A stretch of DNA of 64,000 bases from contig CAVUOA010000008.1 in the NCBI GenBank assembly GCA_963742955.1, forward strand, positions 930,001-994,000, in the 5' to 3' direction. Both the position numbers and the translations under genes were made by a program. Within the stretch, counting starts at the first letter, position 1; every line of letters starts with the position of its first letter. This DNA comes from CAVUOA01 sp963742955. GTDB lineage: Bacteria; Bacteroidota; Ignavibacteria; Tepidaquicellales; OLB5. This document shows positions 35,101-43,446 of the stretch, one piece after another. Under the pieces are notes generated by a model. It was not told the DNA's origin and did no database searches. It worked only from the letters and a program-made list of their open reading frames with translations.

Positions 35101-37823
35101 GCGTAGGCAATTATTTACTCGGTATCGGAAGGTTTGCAGAAACTGATGCCGAATTTTTTAACAAGATTAAAGATTCGCTGGATATACTTGCACAAATGCC
35201 TACGGCAAGACTTGAAAGATGTTTTACAGAACATATTGATTTATGTACATACAGGCTTGATGCTTGGCAAACAGGATTATTTTCTTTAAGGCTCAATTCA
35301 CAGAGAAAATTAAGCGGTGATATAAAAGACAGAAAGAAAGGAATTTACCTTGGCGCATACGGCTGGGTTGAAAATGTTAAACCTTCACCAAGAACAACAG
35401 TTAATCCTGAATCAATCCCTGCGATATTAAAACCTGAAAACGATACTCCTGTTTACGAATATTCCGATAACGGAGGATTTGTTCATGCACCATCTTTAAA
35501 TCAGGCTTCCGCTGCTGCTTTGCTGAGAAGCGCTTATCTGAGCCATGCAACTAAAGATGACCCTGAGCTGATGTCAGTTAATCTTTCATCCGAACGCGTA
35601 AGAAGAGCATTGTTTATACTTGAGGGAATCAGGAACGGCCAGCGAGTTGAAGCCCTGCTTGGTTACCAGTTCGAAAGAGGATTACATGACCGCAGTTCTG
35701 AGAATCCCGCATTGAACCTGAATTTGTATATTTATAATTTCAGAGAAGCATTTCCGGTTAAAGAAAACAAAATCAGACAGCAGGGAAGCGATGATACATC
35801 GGAAGAAACAATCCCTCCGTACAGTGTTGTTGACGGATTAAGTTTAGGTGAATCAGAAATGGCATACCCTTATGGCGTAAAAGGACTAGAGGGATTAAAT
35901 AATGACCAGATTACTGCAATCAAAGCGGAAAAAGATAAACTTTCAGATTCACTGGATGCTGTAAAAGATTTACTCATTTCCGAAAGCGCATACCAGGTTG
36001 TTCAGGGTAATTTTGATAGAACCGGTGCAGTTCTAAATTCAATGAAAGATATTCATGTACCTCCCGAGCTTGATATAATCAATACACCCAGAAGCAGCCA
36101 GTTTACTTTTACAAACCGCGTATCTCTGCATTTCGAAAATCTGGACCCGTTGGATTCTGCCTCTAATCCTTGGGCGCCGGTTTTGATGACTCCAAAATCA
36201 GTTATAGAGCCTGGATTGAACAAATGGCTGGGTGATAGCCTGGGAAATCCTGATAATATTCTTTGCCGGGTTTCGCATCTTGATGATGACAATAATGAAC
36301 TTGGCAATATGAACGTAAAATTAAATGATTTAGCAATACAACCTATAGATTTTATCTATTTAATCGGCAATGAGCTTGGAGGCGGAGCAACAGAGCTTGA
36401 AACCAGAATTGCATATTTTTATAAGTTAAACAAAGGGCTTGATGATACGGCTAAGATTAAAATAGAGTTTTCCAAACCTGAAGGGCTTGCGGGGAAATTC
36501 ACCATGGCGCAAATCCTTCCCCTCTCAAAGATGCTGAAATCGCTTGTAACTGATTCTAAAGCGCTTGACGCAGAGGATTTTGAACCGCCATCGAAGAACA
36601 GCGCAAAAGATAAAAATAATCCAAAAGGATATGACTTAACCGAAATTTCTCTAAGAGTACAATATGCTTACGATTCTGTTAATGATTTGTTAGACCAATT
36701 AAAACAGATAAATATCAGCGCAACAATTGATTCAGTTATTGTTTCAAAACTTGCTGATGCGGCTGCTGAACTGCAGAATAAAAACCTCGGGTTTGCAGAT
36801 GTTTCATTTATTTTTAACAGCGCCGATGTTAACGAGCTGAAGAATGTTCTTGGGAAAATCTCGGTTTATGGTTTGGCTGATGCATTTCCTAAATTAGTTA
36901 ATGCTCTTGATGATAACGCAAAAATCATAATGCTTGAGCAGGGTGTATCAATTCTAAATATTTTACAAAAGAATGTTGACAGTTCACTATCAAAAATCTC
37001 AGATGCCAATTCCGAAACTGATTCTAATAAAAAAGTAAAATTATTTATTGAAGCTGCAAAATATATATTCGGTGACCAGTTTAATGTGATTCCATTGTTC
37101 TACTATAATAATGAAGCTGATATTATTGCCTCCGATGGTGACAGGTACCAGCTTTTAAAATATGCAAAAACATCATTGAACATGCAGTTCCCTTCAGATG
37201 AATGGCTTAACAGTACGGCTCATGTTAGGAAAAAACTTCAGAACTGGGAAATTGTTAGGACCTTAAGCGAAACCCTCACGGGAAACGAGAATGAATCCAA
37301 TCCCGTTCAGCTTCCATATAGAGAAAAAGACAGCTGGGTTGCAGTTGAGTTTCCTGAAATCGACGAATTGACAAATGAAACATTTCAGTTATTACATGAT
37401 ACAATCTCATTGGTTGCACACGGCGCTACGGCGTTTTCAGCAGGTTCTAAACAATCAGGATTTCTTATTGATGACTGGACTGAAGTGATTCCATCTAAAA
37501 ATGAAATTACCGGATTAACTTTTAATTATAATCAGCCAAATGCTGTTCCCCCGCAGGCTTTGCTTCTTGCGGTGACTCCTGAAGTTACAGGCAGCTGGAC
37601 TTGGGATGAGCTGGTAGGAACGCTGAACGATACACTACAGAGAGCCAAAAGGAGAGCTATTGAACCGATGATTCTTGACAAATCTGCAAGACAGGAAGTT
37701 AATACCTTGCTTCCTGCAGTAATAAGCGAGTTTAACCAGTACGATTTAAATGTTTCGCTCGACTACAGCATAAACATTAAATTTATCGCGGAACAAGTTG
37801 CACTAATTATGAAATCATCATAA
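32196..37823 (+). CDS. Giant coiled-coil protein of unknown function
   Basis: An 1875-residue protein. The first 235 residues are a long coiled coil (heptads rich in Leu, Lys, Glu and Gln). Next comes a conserved-looking block: FLLFPVKIETRFM, ELWLRIYPDDIEVYTHEK, LTSAEVDAGELYW and PQRSAWVA. Later segments include RVGDQPYGILLTSDFSKWKW, a helical middle, GAYGWVENVKP, GFVHAPSLNQASAAALLRSAYL and a C-terminal domain ending in ALLLAVTPE and LQRAKRRAIEP. It has no signal peptide or membrane helix. It starts 23 bases after the previous gene and ends 14 bases before the next. I recognise the layout as part of the same uncharacterised gene set, not a function. Confidence 0.65.
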   Translation: MTDFKKNINTIENLRKQREAADQELYYAKLELLQLQKIIDKAGKNEINYSDEVTKQISKLKQQISVLESQVSEINNKLSASDNLAQQITDKENFIKYLKDKIDAVKSKIAGLNKALQQLNDSQNPDDRKIKDTLTEIDKLQSLLRELQESLSKSQSELKNLQGQRTRNNKERQSLNSQKERIAEEINGLKSDLKGLSKNNAQSGNQEGKKNEVNNLIKSKKEELTGINNNLIKAVDAIYAEQHPKYTVTKLNDSTPFLLFPVKIETRFMTSGRTKELWLRIYPDDIEVYTHEKLLTSAEVDAGELYWLGIFIAEFASDETESRKKAAWNKVASVYTPQRSAWVAKQTFPENWQILLDEYSGKNIIQVLLDLDPDIIDKISDLLPDDGSKENLNTTVTHNYYLGFLKIIEDYKLSDTVYDTLRIKIIFPIHDLTKNSSWSRAPRTDLMPDKFVVMLYQGNEIAEEVIGKTIPDILELGPDPLESEDSFKTENDKLVFGDSFSWMSDFNKAVDSGMGFKIPLKAPFDTRGFDKILVLGLYLSSGETASKERLEDLIDNHHYSPKGFSIISQGTPTNNTESDGSGYTSNDQFSSTSYYVETGDPLFVPGNPDFAECNGKRLAEALGIEYESLQYIRNSEGKDLPEAAAMNTALYPSTLGYYTEKLLDPVFSEETNELLRNFFTTYVTGRGPISAVRVGDQPYGILLTSDFSKWKWGRQGEVYSYSFLNTTYNVIKYFQDEWDRLIGELMYVGKPGTDPSDVLMNILGLQPGAASFYQRVGYSSEYLQNLDDFQSGGKYFGDMFSNFFKSLAAIGMLTGFGYKIKNDDGTYKKLPQLLKLIYQHYQTRLDSSNLIDDNPLSETNLIQFYDETAKKNYINWLSEADTVDKLEKQDFGDAAVPTALLYLQLRNALLLQLHKESSKWLIKRNIPVEHTLMTQNFYNILPQGDMTKWEVMKAGIGAVEPSNTYKNLSVGNYLLGIGRFAETDAEFFNKIKDSLDILAQMPTARLERCFTEHIDLCTYRLDAWQTGLFSLRLNSQRKLSGDIKDRKKGIYLGAYGWVENVKPSPRTTVNPESIPAILKPENDTPVYEYSDNGGFVHAPSLNQASAAALLRSAYLSHATKDDPELMSVNLSSERVRRALFILEGIRNGQRVEALLGYQFERGLHDRSSENPALNLNLYIYNFREAFPVKENKIRQQGSDDTSEETIPPYSVVDGLSLGESEMAYPYGVKGLEGLNNDQITAIKAEKDKLSDSLDAVKDLLISESAYQVVQGNFDRTGAVLNSMKDIHVPPELDIINTPRSSQFTFTNRVSLHFENLDPLDSASNPWAPVLMTPKSVIEPGLNKWLGDSLGNPDNILCRVSHLDDDNNELGNMNVKLNDLAIQPIDFIYLIGNELGGGATELETRIAYFYKLNKGLDDTAKIKIEFSKPEGLAGKFTMAQILPLSKMLKSLVTDSKALDAEDFEPPSKNSAKDKNNPKGYDLTEISLRVQYAYDSVNDLLDQLKQINISATIDSVIVSKLADAAAELQNKNLGFADVSFIFNSADVNELKNVLGKISVYGLADAFPKLVNALDDNAKIIMLEQGVSILNILQKNVDSSLSKISDANSETDSNKKVKLFIEAAKYIFGDQFNVIPLFYYNNEADIIASDGDRYQLLKYAKTSLNMQFPSDEWLNSTAHVRKKLQNWEIVRTLSETLTGNENESNPVQLPYREKDSWVAVEFPEIDELTNETFQLLHDTISLVAHGATAFSAGSKQSGFLIDDWTEVIPSKNEITGLTFNYNQPNAVPPQALLLAVTPEVTGSWTWDELVGTLNDTLQRAKRRAIEPMILDKSARQEVNTLLPAVISEFNQYDLNVSLDYSINIKFIAEQVALIMKSS

Positions 37824-37837
37824 CGGGAAGTTGAAAA

Positions 37838-39574
37838 ATGCCTGAAGTTAATTTAAAAATATTACAGCCTTTTTATTTACAGGTTTACAGAAGACCTTCA
37901 ATAACTGCTTATAACCGATTAGAATCGAGCCCCAGAACAGAAGATTTTACACGCAGCTTAAAAGCCGAAGTAAGGGATGCGCTATGGATGCTGACCAGGC
38001 AGTGGCAGTTCGGTGAGTTTCAGGGAGAGGATGCTGCAAGTCCCGTAACAGCTCAAATCTATGGAGTCCGTGATTCAATAGACAGGATGGAATTTCCCGG
38101 AGATAATGTTTTCGGATATGATATTAATATTCCCATGGAGGTTAAAGTAGAGAGAGAATTTATTAAACCAGATTTGAACCTCAGTCTGCAGATGAGCAGG
38201 TATTTTGTTAAGCTCCTTAAGAAAAACTCAATTGAAACATATATCCCCGATTTAATTAATAATTACCCGCTTGAATATATACCAAATGAAAATGACATTG
38301 ATGCTATACAGGTACTCTCTGCCATGACCGGCAAAACATTTGACGGGTACAAATTACTTGATGCAGTAAAAGACGGTTCGTTTAACACATGGGCTGATAC
38401 CAAAGCAGACAATGATGTACTAAAAAATCTCGGTTCAATTTTTAAAGATTGGTATAATCGTTTGTATTCACAGCCTGATGATAAAACTGATTCGGCATGG
38501 ATATACCCGCAGCTTGAATATCAGTTTGATGCGGCAACAATGCAGCAGAACCGGCAGCAAAAAACATTTTCCGCAGACCAGTATTATGAAGGTCATCTTG
38601 ACTGGTATTCGTTCGATTCGAATAACAGGAAAACCATACCGATTGAAACCGAACCTGCTGAACCGACACAAACGGAGGAGCTTGTATCATTTATTCCGAA
38701 TACAATAAAGTTCAAAGGAATGCCCAACCCGAGATTCTGGCAAATGGAAGAAAACCAAACGGATTTCGGTAAAATTGATACATCAACAACAGGATTAATG
38801 CACCTTTTATTTGCTGAGTTCGGGCTCATATATTCAAATGACTGGTTCATGCTTCCGTATCCAATGGCAATAAATACAATTAGTGACATAAAGAATATTC
38901 TGATAACAGATGTATTTGGGGAACATATACTTATAAATCCTGCTGGAATCGGCGCTGAGAGCAATTGGCAGAGATGGGTAATGTTTCATCATACCGAAAA
39001 AAGCAATCCTTCTGTTACCGATAATGTTTTTTATCTCGTTCCTGCAATTACAAAAGCGCTTGAAAGCGAACCGCTTGAAAAAGTAAATTTCCTCAGAGAT
39101 GAAATGGCTAATATGGTTTGGGGAGTGGAGGATATAATACCTTCCCTTCTTGGAAAGGGTATAAGGGGAAGCGAAATGATTATGAAAAAACCCCCGGATG
39201 CGCCTGAAGCAGTTGAGGGAAAACCGGAAATAAAATATATTCTTGGAACTACGGTTCCCGATAACTGGATACCGTTTATACCCGTTCATTTGCACGGCAA
39301 TGACTCAGAGATTCAGCTTCAAAGGGCCCAAATGCCTGCTGCTCCTGGTCCCAAAGGTGTAATTTTGACCGAAAAACCTGCTCCATTCTTTATTAATGAA
39401 GAAGAGGTGCCGCGTTCAGGTGTTTTAGTTCAGCGCTCATATCAGCGGACAAGGTGGCTGAACGGTAAAACATTTTTATGGGTAGGCAGGTATAAAGAAG
39501 CAGGTAAAGGAGAAGGCTCAAGTAATCTTAAATTTGACCAGATAGATGATGTAGTTAAGCAGGCAGAATCTTAA
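37838..39574 (+). CDS. Last gene of the giant-protein operon, unknown function
   Basis: A 578-residue protein. Its N-terminus (FTRSLKAEVRDALWMLTRQW then QFGEFQGEDAASPVTAQIYG) is a strongly patterned block that I associate with this gene set. The middle has PNPRFWQMEENQTDFGKID and LLFAEFGLIYSNDWFMLPYP. The end has WIPFIPVHL, LVQRSYQRTRWLNGKTFLW and VGRYKEAG. It has no signal peptide or membrane segment. The LWMLTRQWQ.GEFQGEDAASPV wording recalls capsid- or tail-like structural proteins only loosely, so I do not assign a function. The operon ends here; repeat copy 3 follows. Confidence 0.65.
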   Translation: MPEVNLKILQPFYLQVYRRPSITAYNRLESSPRTEDFTRSLKAEVRDALWMLTRQWQFGEFQGEDAASPVTAQIYGVRDSIDRMEFPGDNVFGYDINIPMEVKVEREFIKPDLNLSLQMSRYFVKLLKKNSIETYIPDLINNYPLEYIPNENDIDAIQVLSAMTGKTFDGYKLLDAVKDGSFNTWADTKADNDVLKNLGSIFKDWYNRLYSQPDDKTDSAWIYPQLEYQFDAATMQQNRQQKTFSADQYYEGHLDWYSFDSNNRKTIPIETEPAEPTQTEELVSFIPNTIKFKGMPNPRFWQMEENQTDFGKIDTSTTGLMHLLFAEFGLIYSNDWFMLPYPMAINTISDIKNILITDVFGEHILINPAGIGAESNWQRWVMFHHTEKSNPSVTDNVFYLVPAITKALESEPLEKVNFLRDEMANMVWGVEDIIPSLLGKGIRGSEMIMKKPPDAPEAVEGKPEIKYILGTTVPDNWIPFIPVHLHGNDSEIQLQRAQMPAAPGPKGVILTEKPAPFFINEEEVPRSGVLVQRSYQRTRWLNGKTFLWVGRYKEAGKGEGSSNLKFDQIDDVVKQAES

Positions 39575-39636
39575 AAGTTAATTATTGATTTTTTGGAGTG
39601 TGGCTCACAAAACAGACGAGGTAACCATACTACAAA

Positions 39637-39922
39637 ATATTTTTGCTTTAACATTCACTACTAATTATGGAGTTTATTAATTCGCTAAAATTCATTATCC
39701 TTGCTAATGCAAAACACATAGCGCCTGATGCAAAACCAGGCGGTCATATTTTGGTCTTTTAAAGTATTGTTTTTCATTATTCGGGGTGTGGCTCAGCCCG
39801 GTTAGAGCGCCTGGTTCGGGATGATGTGAATATGGCGAAAACAGCTCAAAAACGCAAAAAACCTTCCAAAATCTCTTCCCAATTTGTCCCTTTTTAGCCC
39901 GTTTTTGACAGGTGTTACTGAC
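39637..39922 (+). repeat. tRNA-half repeat, copy 3
   Basis: A full-length repeat with the AT-rich opening, TTATGGAGTTTATTAATTCG, the CGCCTGATGCAAAACCAGGCG hairpin (about 39721-39741), the tRNA-Pro half and the conserved tail (ending GGTGTTACTGAC). Just before it, at 39596-39636, another GTGTGGCTCA opening is followed by unrelated bases. That resembles the partial unit in front of copy 1. The rest of the spacer to 40079 contains nothing recognisable. Confidence 0.85.
39782..39821 (+). pseudogene. 5' half of tRNA-Pro(CGG), second copy
   Basis: Identical over 40 bases to the segment at 4158-4197: acceptor 5' strand, D arm, anticodon 5' stem and the whole TTCGGGA loop, then an abrupt change to TGATGTG. 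No 3' half is nearby. Confidence 0.85.
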
Positions 39923-40078
39923 AGTTTAACTTAGCTTTTCTGAACACTCTACAAATAAGAAAACGGATTCATTAACTCCGGTTATTTATTTTTAAAATTA
40001 TTTGGCAGGACTTGACAAAAATTGACGGGACTTAGTCAGTTGTATGCAGCTTATTATAAATGAAATCTTAATTCATTT

Positions 40079-41839
40079 TTAAGTAATTGCCTTCTTCTTT
40101 TTTGTTCCTGATGTTTTTATTTTGGTATCTGCTTTGCGGCTCTTAGCCATTCTTTCCTGGTCATGCAAATAACGTTCAATTTTCGCTTTATCATCCCCAA
40201 TATTCCGAAGAGCCTGCGATTCTTCTGCTTCGTATTCCGATTTTAACACGGCAATCTGAGCTTCCATAGCTTCACGCTTATGTTTTAACCCAAATTTTTT
40301 GCGTCCGATTTCCTGTTTAAGCTTTAATTTTTCTGCATCATCTTTTGCTTGCTGCGATAGTCTCGCCGAGCCTGTCAATACTCCTTCAGGTCCAATATAG
40401 ACATCAAGCAATTCAATTCCGTTGTCAGTCAATTTGAACTCGCGAATCTGATTGGAGTGAGCCATACCCCGAGATTTAAGTATATACAAAGCTCTGTTGC
40501 GTTCACCTCCAATTTCAATATCACGCAGAAGCAGCCATGTATCAATTAAAGATGAGATATAAACTCCCGTAAGTTCTAAATTCTCGCTTGCGGAAGTAAG
40601 ACTTGTAAAGAATGCGGTAATCCGCTTCATCTTTATAAAATCCACAAGGCGCAAAAGCATTGTTTTGACTTCATTAACATTTCCTCCAATTACGAATGCG
40701 TCAATTGGGTCAAGAATAACAACGCGCGGGTTAAATTTATTAATTAGGTTGATGGTTGTTGTCAGATGCTGTTCCAGCCCGTGAAATGTAGGACGTGTTG
40801 CATGAAACTGAAGCAGTCCTTTTTTTACCCAGGGTTCAAGACGTATTCCGATTGATTCCATATTCCGCATAAACTGGCTTGAGGATTCTTCGAAGGCAAA
40901 ATAGAGCGCGCGTTCATTTCGCTTGCATGCCGCTTCAACAAATTTTGCAGCGATACTCGTTTTACCCGTTCCTGCCGTACCAGAGACAAGAACTGTGCTT
41001 CCGCGGTAGTATCCTTTGCCGGAGAGCATAGTATCCAGACGGGGAATACCCGTAGATATCCTCTCTCTGGATGACACATTGGTTAAACCCAGCGAAGTTA
41101 CCGGCAGAACAGAAAAACCGTCTTCATCTATAATAAAAGGATACTCATTTGTACCATGCGTTGAACCGCGGTATTTTACAATGCGCAGCCTTCGTATTGA
41201 TGACTGGTCGCTTACCCTGTGGTCCAGCTGAATAACACAATCTGAGACGTACTCTTCCATTCCCTGGCGTGTTAACTTTTGTTCGCCCCGTTCTCCTGTA
41301 ACTATTGTTGTGACACCTTTCCTTCTTAACCAGCGGAATAACAGGCGTAATTCATTACGCAGTATTAATGTATTTGTCAATCCGGTAAAGAGAGATTCAA
41401 TAGTATCAAGAACAACACGTTTAGCGCCAATAGTCTCAATTGCCTGATGAATCCTGACAAATAAATTTCTTAAATCGTATTTACCGTCATCTCCCATTTC
41501 GCCCTGTTCAATATTAACATACTCGAGCCAAAACTTTTTACGCTCTGTAAGCGTTTTCAAATCATATCCCAGTGAGGCAACATTTGCAATTAACTCTTTC
41601 TCGGTTTCCTCGAATGAGAAAAAGGCAGCCGGTTCATTATACAGTAAAGCTCCGTTAACGAGAAACTCCATTGCAAAGAGTGTTTTTCCGCATCCCGGGC
41701 CGCCGCATACAAGCGTTGGTCTTCCTTTTGGTAATCCTCCGCCCGTGATTTCATCAAACCCTTTTATGCTGGTTGGTGATTTTGGAAGGGCTATGCGTTT
41801 TGATTGAACTATATTTTTCTTCATTAGATTTTTATCCAA
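40079..41839 (-). CDS. KaiC-like double RecA/ATPase protein with charged C-terminal tail
   Basis: A 586-residue protein with two KaiC ATPase domains. The Walker A motifs are GGPGCGKT (46-53) and GTAGTGKT (about 282-289), with EE catalytic pairs after FSF and FAF. In the second domain GVYISSLIDTWLLLRDIEI aligns with the KaiC segment that holds the phosphorylated Ser431-Thr432; here the pair is Ser-Ser. The last 110 residues are a Lys/Glu-rich coiled coil ending in KKKK. There is no kaiA or kaiB nearby, so this is one of the many non-clock KaiC proteins, probably a signalling ATPase. The start is TTG at 41839 or ATG at 41824. It stands alone. Confidence 0.88.
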   Translation of the reverse strand: MDKNLMKKNIVQSKRIALPKSPTSIKGFDEITGGGLPKGRPTLVCGGPGCGKTLFAMEFLVNGALLYNEPAAFFSFEETEKELIANVASLGYDLKTLTERKKFWLEYVNIEQGEMGDDGKYDLRNLFVRIHQAIETIGAKRVVLDTIESLFTGLTNTLILRNELRLLFRWLRRKGVTTIVTGERGEQKLTRQGMEEYVSDCVIQLDHRVSDQSSIRRLRIVKYRGSTHGTNEYPFIIDEDGFSVLPVTSLGLTNVSSRERISTGIPRLDTMLSGKGYYRGSTVLVSGTAGTGKTSIAAKFVEAACKRNERALYFAFEESSSQFMRNMESIGIRLEPWVKKGLLQFHATRPTFHGLEQHLTTTINLINKFNPRVVILDPIDAFVIGGNVNEVKTMLLRLVDFIKMKRITAFFTSLTSASENLELTGVYISSLIDTWLLLRDIEIGGERNRALYILKSRGMAHSNQIREFKLTDNGIELLDVYIGPEGVLTGSARLSQQAKDDAEKLKLKQEIGRKKFGLKHKREAMEAQIAVLKSEYEAEESQALRNIGDDKAKIERYLHDQERMAKSRKADTKIKTSGTKKKKAIT

Positions 41840-41971
41840 ACTAATTTTTCTTTCATTTTGTCAATATTTATGACTCTCTTATAATCAAATTATAAGAAAT
41901 GTTTATAAAATTTATACTAAACAAATATAAATGAGGGCAGATAAAAATAAAATAATCCAAAGGGATGAAAG

Positions 41972-41999
41972 AGAAACTAATCCTTAAGGATTAGTTTCT
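41972..41999. promoter_or_regulatory. 28-bp perfect palindrome
   Basis: A 14-base arm and its exact complement with no loop, centred at 41985/41986 (core CTAATCCTTAAGGATTAG). It lies 130 bases upstream of the KaiC-like gene on one side and 50 bases before the first regulon promoter on the other. No T-run follows, so an operator or recombination site is more likely than a terminator. Confidence 0.55.
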
Positions 42000-42051
42000 G
42001 AAGCAAATAAAACGAGAATATTCGATCCGAAATCGGCTTTGATTATCAATC

Positions 42052-42121
42052 TAAAGATGTAGTTCCTTTTTCATCCTTATGATTGACCTGCATGATATAT
42101 CTATTTTCTGCTTTGTATATT
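42052..42121 (+). promoter_or_regulatory. Regulon promoter a (divergent copy) before the 29-residue peptide
   Basis: Carries TAAAGATGTAGTTCC and TTTTTCATCC as in the other regulon promoters, then TTGACC at 42083. Unlike the others, the box-to-TTGAC distance is 4 bases shorter, and the best -10 (TATATT, 42116) is 27 rather than 17 bases away. It may be weaker or differently controlled. Confidence 0.6.
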
Positions 42122-42169
42122 AAATTAACATAATGGAAAATGGAGATTTAAAAATATAAAAATTATAAA

Positions 42170-42259
42170 ATGGGTATTTTAATTAAGTATTTAGGAATAA
42201 TGTTTGCAGCTGTAGTAATAATTGTAGTAATTGTTATTCTAACCAACGGTGGGGTGTAG
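42170..42259 (+). CDS. 29-residue hydrophobic peptide
   Basis: The ATG at 42170 opens a 29-codon frame encoding one transmembrane helix (GIMFAAVVIIVVIVILTNGG) with a short basic N-terminus. It lies about 50 bases downstream of the first copy of the shared regulon promoter, the same distance seen for larger regulon genes. It resembles small membrane stress peptides in form only. The region from 42260 to 42517 contains no other gene I can support. Confidence 0.5.
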   Translation: MGILIKYLGIMFAAVVIIVVIVILTNGGV

Positions 42260-42517
42260 CCCGGATATATAAGGTTATCCTGATTATATTCTAAATTGAT
42301 TGACCTAAATGTCATTATAACAGAACTGATATCAAAATTTTCTCAAAGTTAATCGGGATTATTGAAATTCGTGTTTTTCTTTAACTTGAAGTTTAACTAA
42401 TAAAATTTTATTTTTAAGTTCATGTTAAGAAAACTGTGCACTCCTCCGTATTATAGTATCAGAACCATTTATTGCAGTAATTAAATTAATGATTAATAAT
42501 AAATCAAAAAATTAATA

Positions 42518-43195
42518 TTGAAAAGAATCCGTTTAATATTAGTTGAAGATAACAGGCTCTTGCGTGAAGGAATAAACGCAATGCTAAAAAAAGAAGCCGA
42601 TTTTAATATAGTTGCGGCATTTGGTGACAGAAATTTTACTCCTGATTCAATTATCGACCTGAAACCTAATGTTGTACTGTTAGACCTCGGATTGGCAAAT
42701 AAAAATAGCCTGGAACTCGTAAAATCTTTGAAAGACGGAAATCAACATATAAATATTATTGCTATGGACCTTATTCCAATTCAGGAAGATATCCTGCGGT
42801 TTGTTGAAGCCGGAGTTTCAGGATTTATCCTTAAAGATGCTTCGATAGCTGAATTTATAAAAACGATTCGTTCTGTTGCAGGCGGAGAGAAAGTATTACC
42901 TTCTACTCTGACCGGGTCACTCTTTTCCCAGATTATGGATTATGGCGTCAATGAGCTGGGTCCTTCAAAACTTATTCAATCCGTGAGGATGACAAGACGA
43001 GAACGCGAGATTGTTGAACTAATCGCCGAAGGTTTAGCCAATAAGGAAATAGCGTATAAGCTTAATCTTTCAATTTATACTGTAAAAAGCCATGTTCATA
43101 ACATTCTTGAAAAAATGGCTTTGAATTCAAGAGTCCAAATTGCAATTCATTCCCGTTCCGCTGAAGGACCATCTCCTGATAAACAAAAATCTTAG
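42518..43195 (+). CDS. NarL/FixJ-type response regulator with altered receiver switch residue (paralogue 1)
   Basis: A 225-residue protein with an N-terminal receiver (acidic pair Glu10-Asp11, phospho-acceptor Asp56 in VVLLDLGL, Lys in FILKDAS) and a C-terminal LuxR-type helix-turn-helix (TRREREIVELIAEGLANKEI ... LNLSIYTVKSHVHNILEKM). The usual Thr/Ser of the switch position is replaced: the segment reads IIAMDLIP, with Asp where NarL has Ser. The start is TTG at 42518, which gives the same N-terminus as the paralogue. No histidine kinase is adjacent. It is a candidate regulator of the shared promoters around it. Confidence 0.9.
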   Translation: MKRIRLILVEDNRLLREGINAMLKKEADFNIVAAFGDRNFTPDSIIDLKPNVVLLDLGLANKNSLELVKSLKDGNQHINIIAMDLIPIQEDILRFVEAGVSGFILKDASIAEFIKTIRSVAGGEKVLPSTLTGSLFSQIMDYGVNELGPSKLIQSVRMTRREREIVELIAEGLANKEIAYKLNLSIYTVKSHVHNILEKMALNSRVQIAIHSRSAEGPSPDKQKS

Positions 43196-43235
43196 TACTC
43201 CCCTATAAAATTATTTCTCCGCATACCTTTCTAGT

Positions 43236-43301
43236 CCTAAAGATGTAGTTCCATTTTCATCCCTTTGTATAATTGAATTATACTGACACATACTTTAAAT
43301 T
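43236..43301 (+). promoter_or_regulatory. Regulon promoter b before the radical SAM gene
   Basis: TAAAGATGTAGTTCC, ATTTTCATCCCTTTG and TATAA lead into TTGAAT (43273-43278), with 17 bp to TAAATT (43296-43301). The GTAGTTCC box ends exactly 20 bases before the -35. The next large gene starts at 43447; only a 13-codon frame lies between. Confidence 0.75.
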
Positions 43302-43446
43302 ATATATTATGCAAGGCTTAATATTTTTTTACACTGTGATAGTAACTTAATATTTTCACTGTCATTATATAATAAGTGAGTACCCCGGTTATTAAATTGA
43401 TAAATTCATGCAAGTACATTTTAAAACATAGAAAGGTTTTTATATT

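Noticed and set aside
23018..39574. Assignment of the giant operon as a contractile injection system or gas-vesicle cluster
   Set aside because: No sheath, tube, baseplate, LysM-spike, AAA-ATPase or GvpA-like protein is present.
39574..40079. Additional genes in the spacer after the giant-protein operon
   Set aside because: The spacer is filled by repeat copy 3 and AT-rich sequence with no supported frame.
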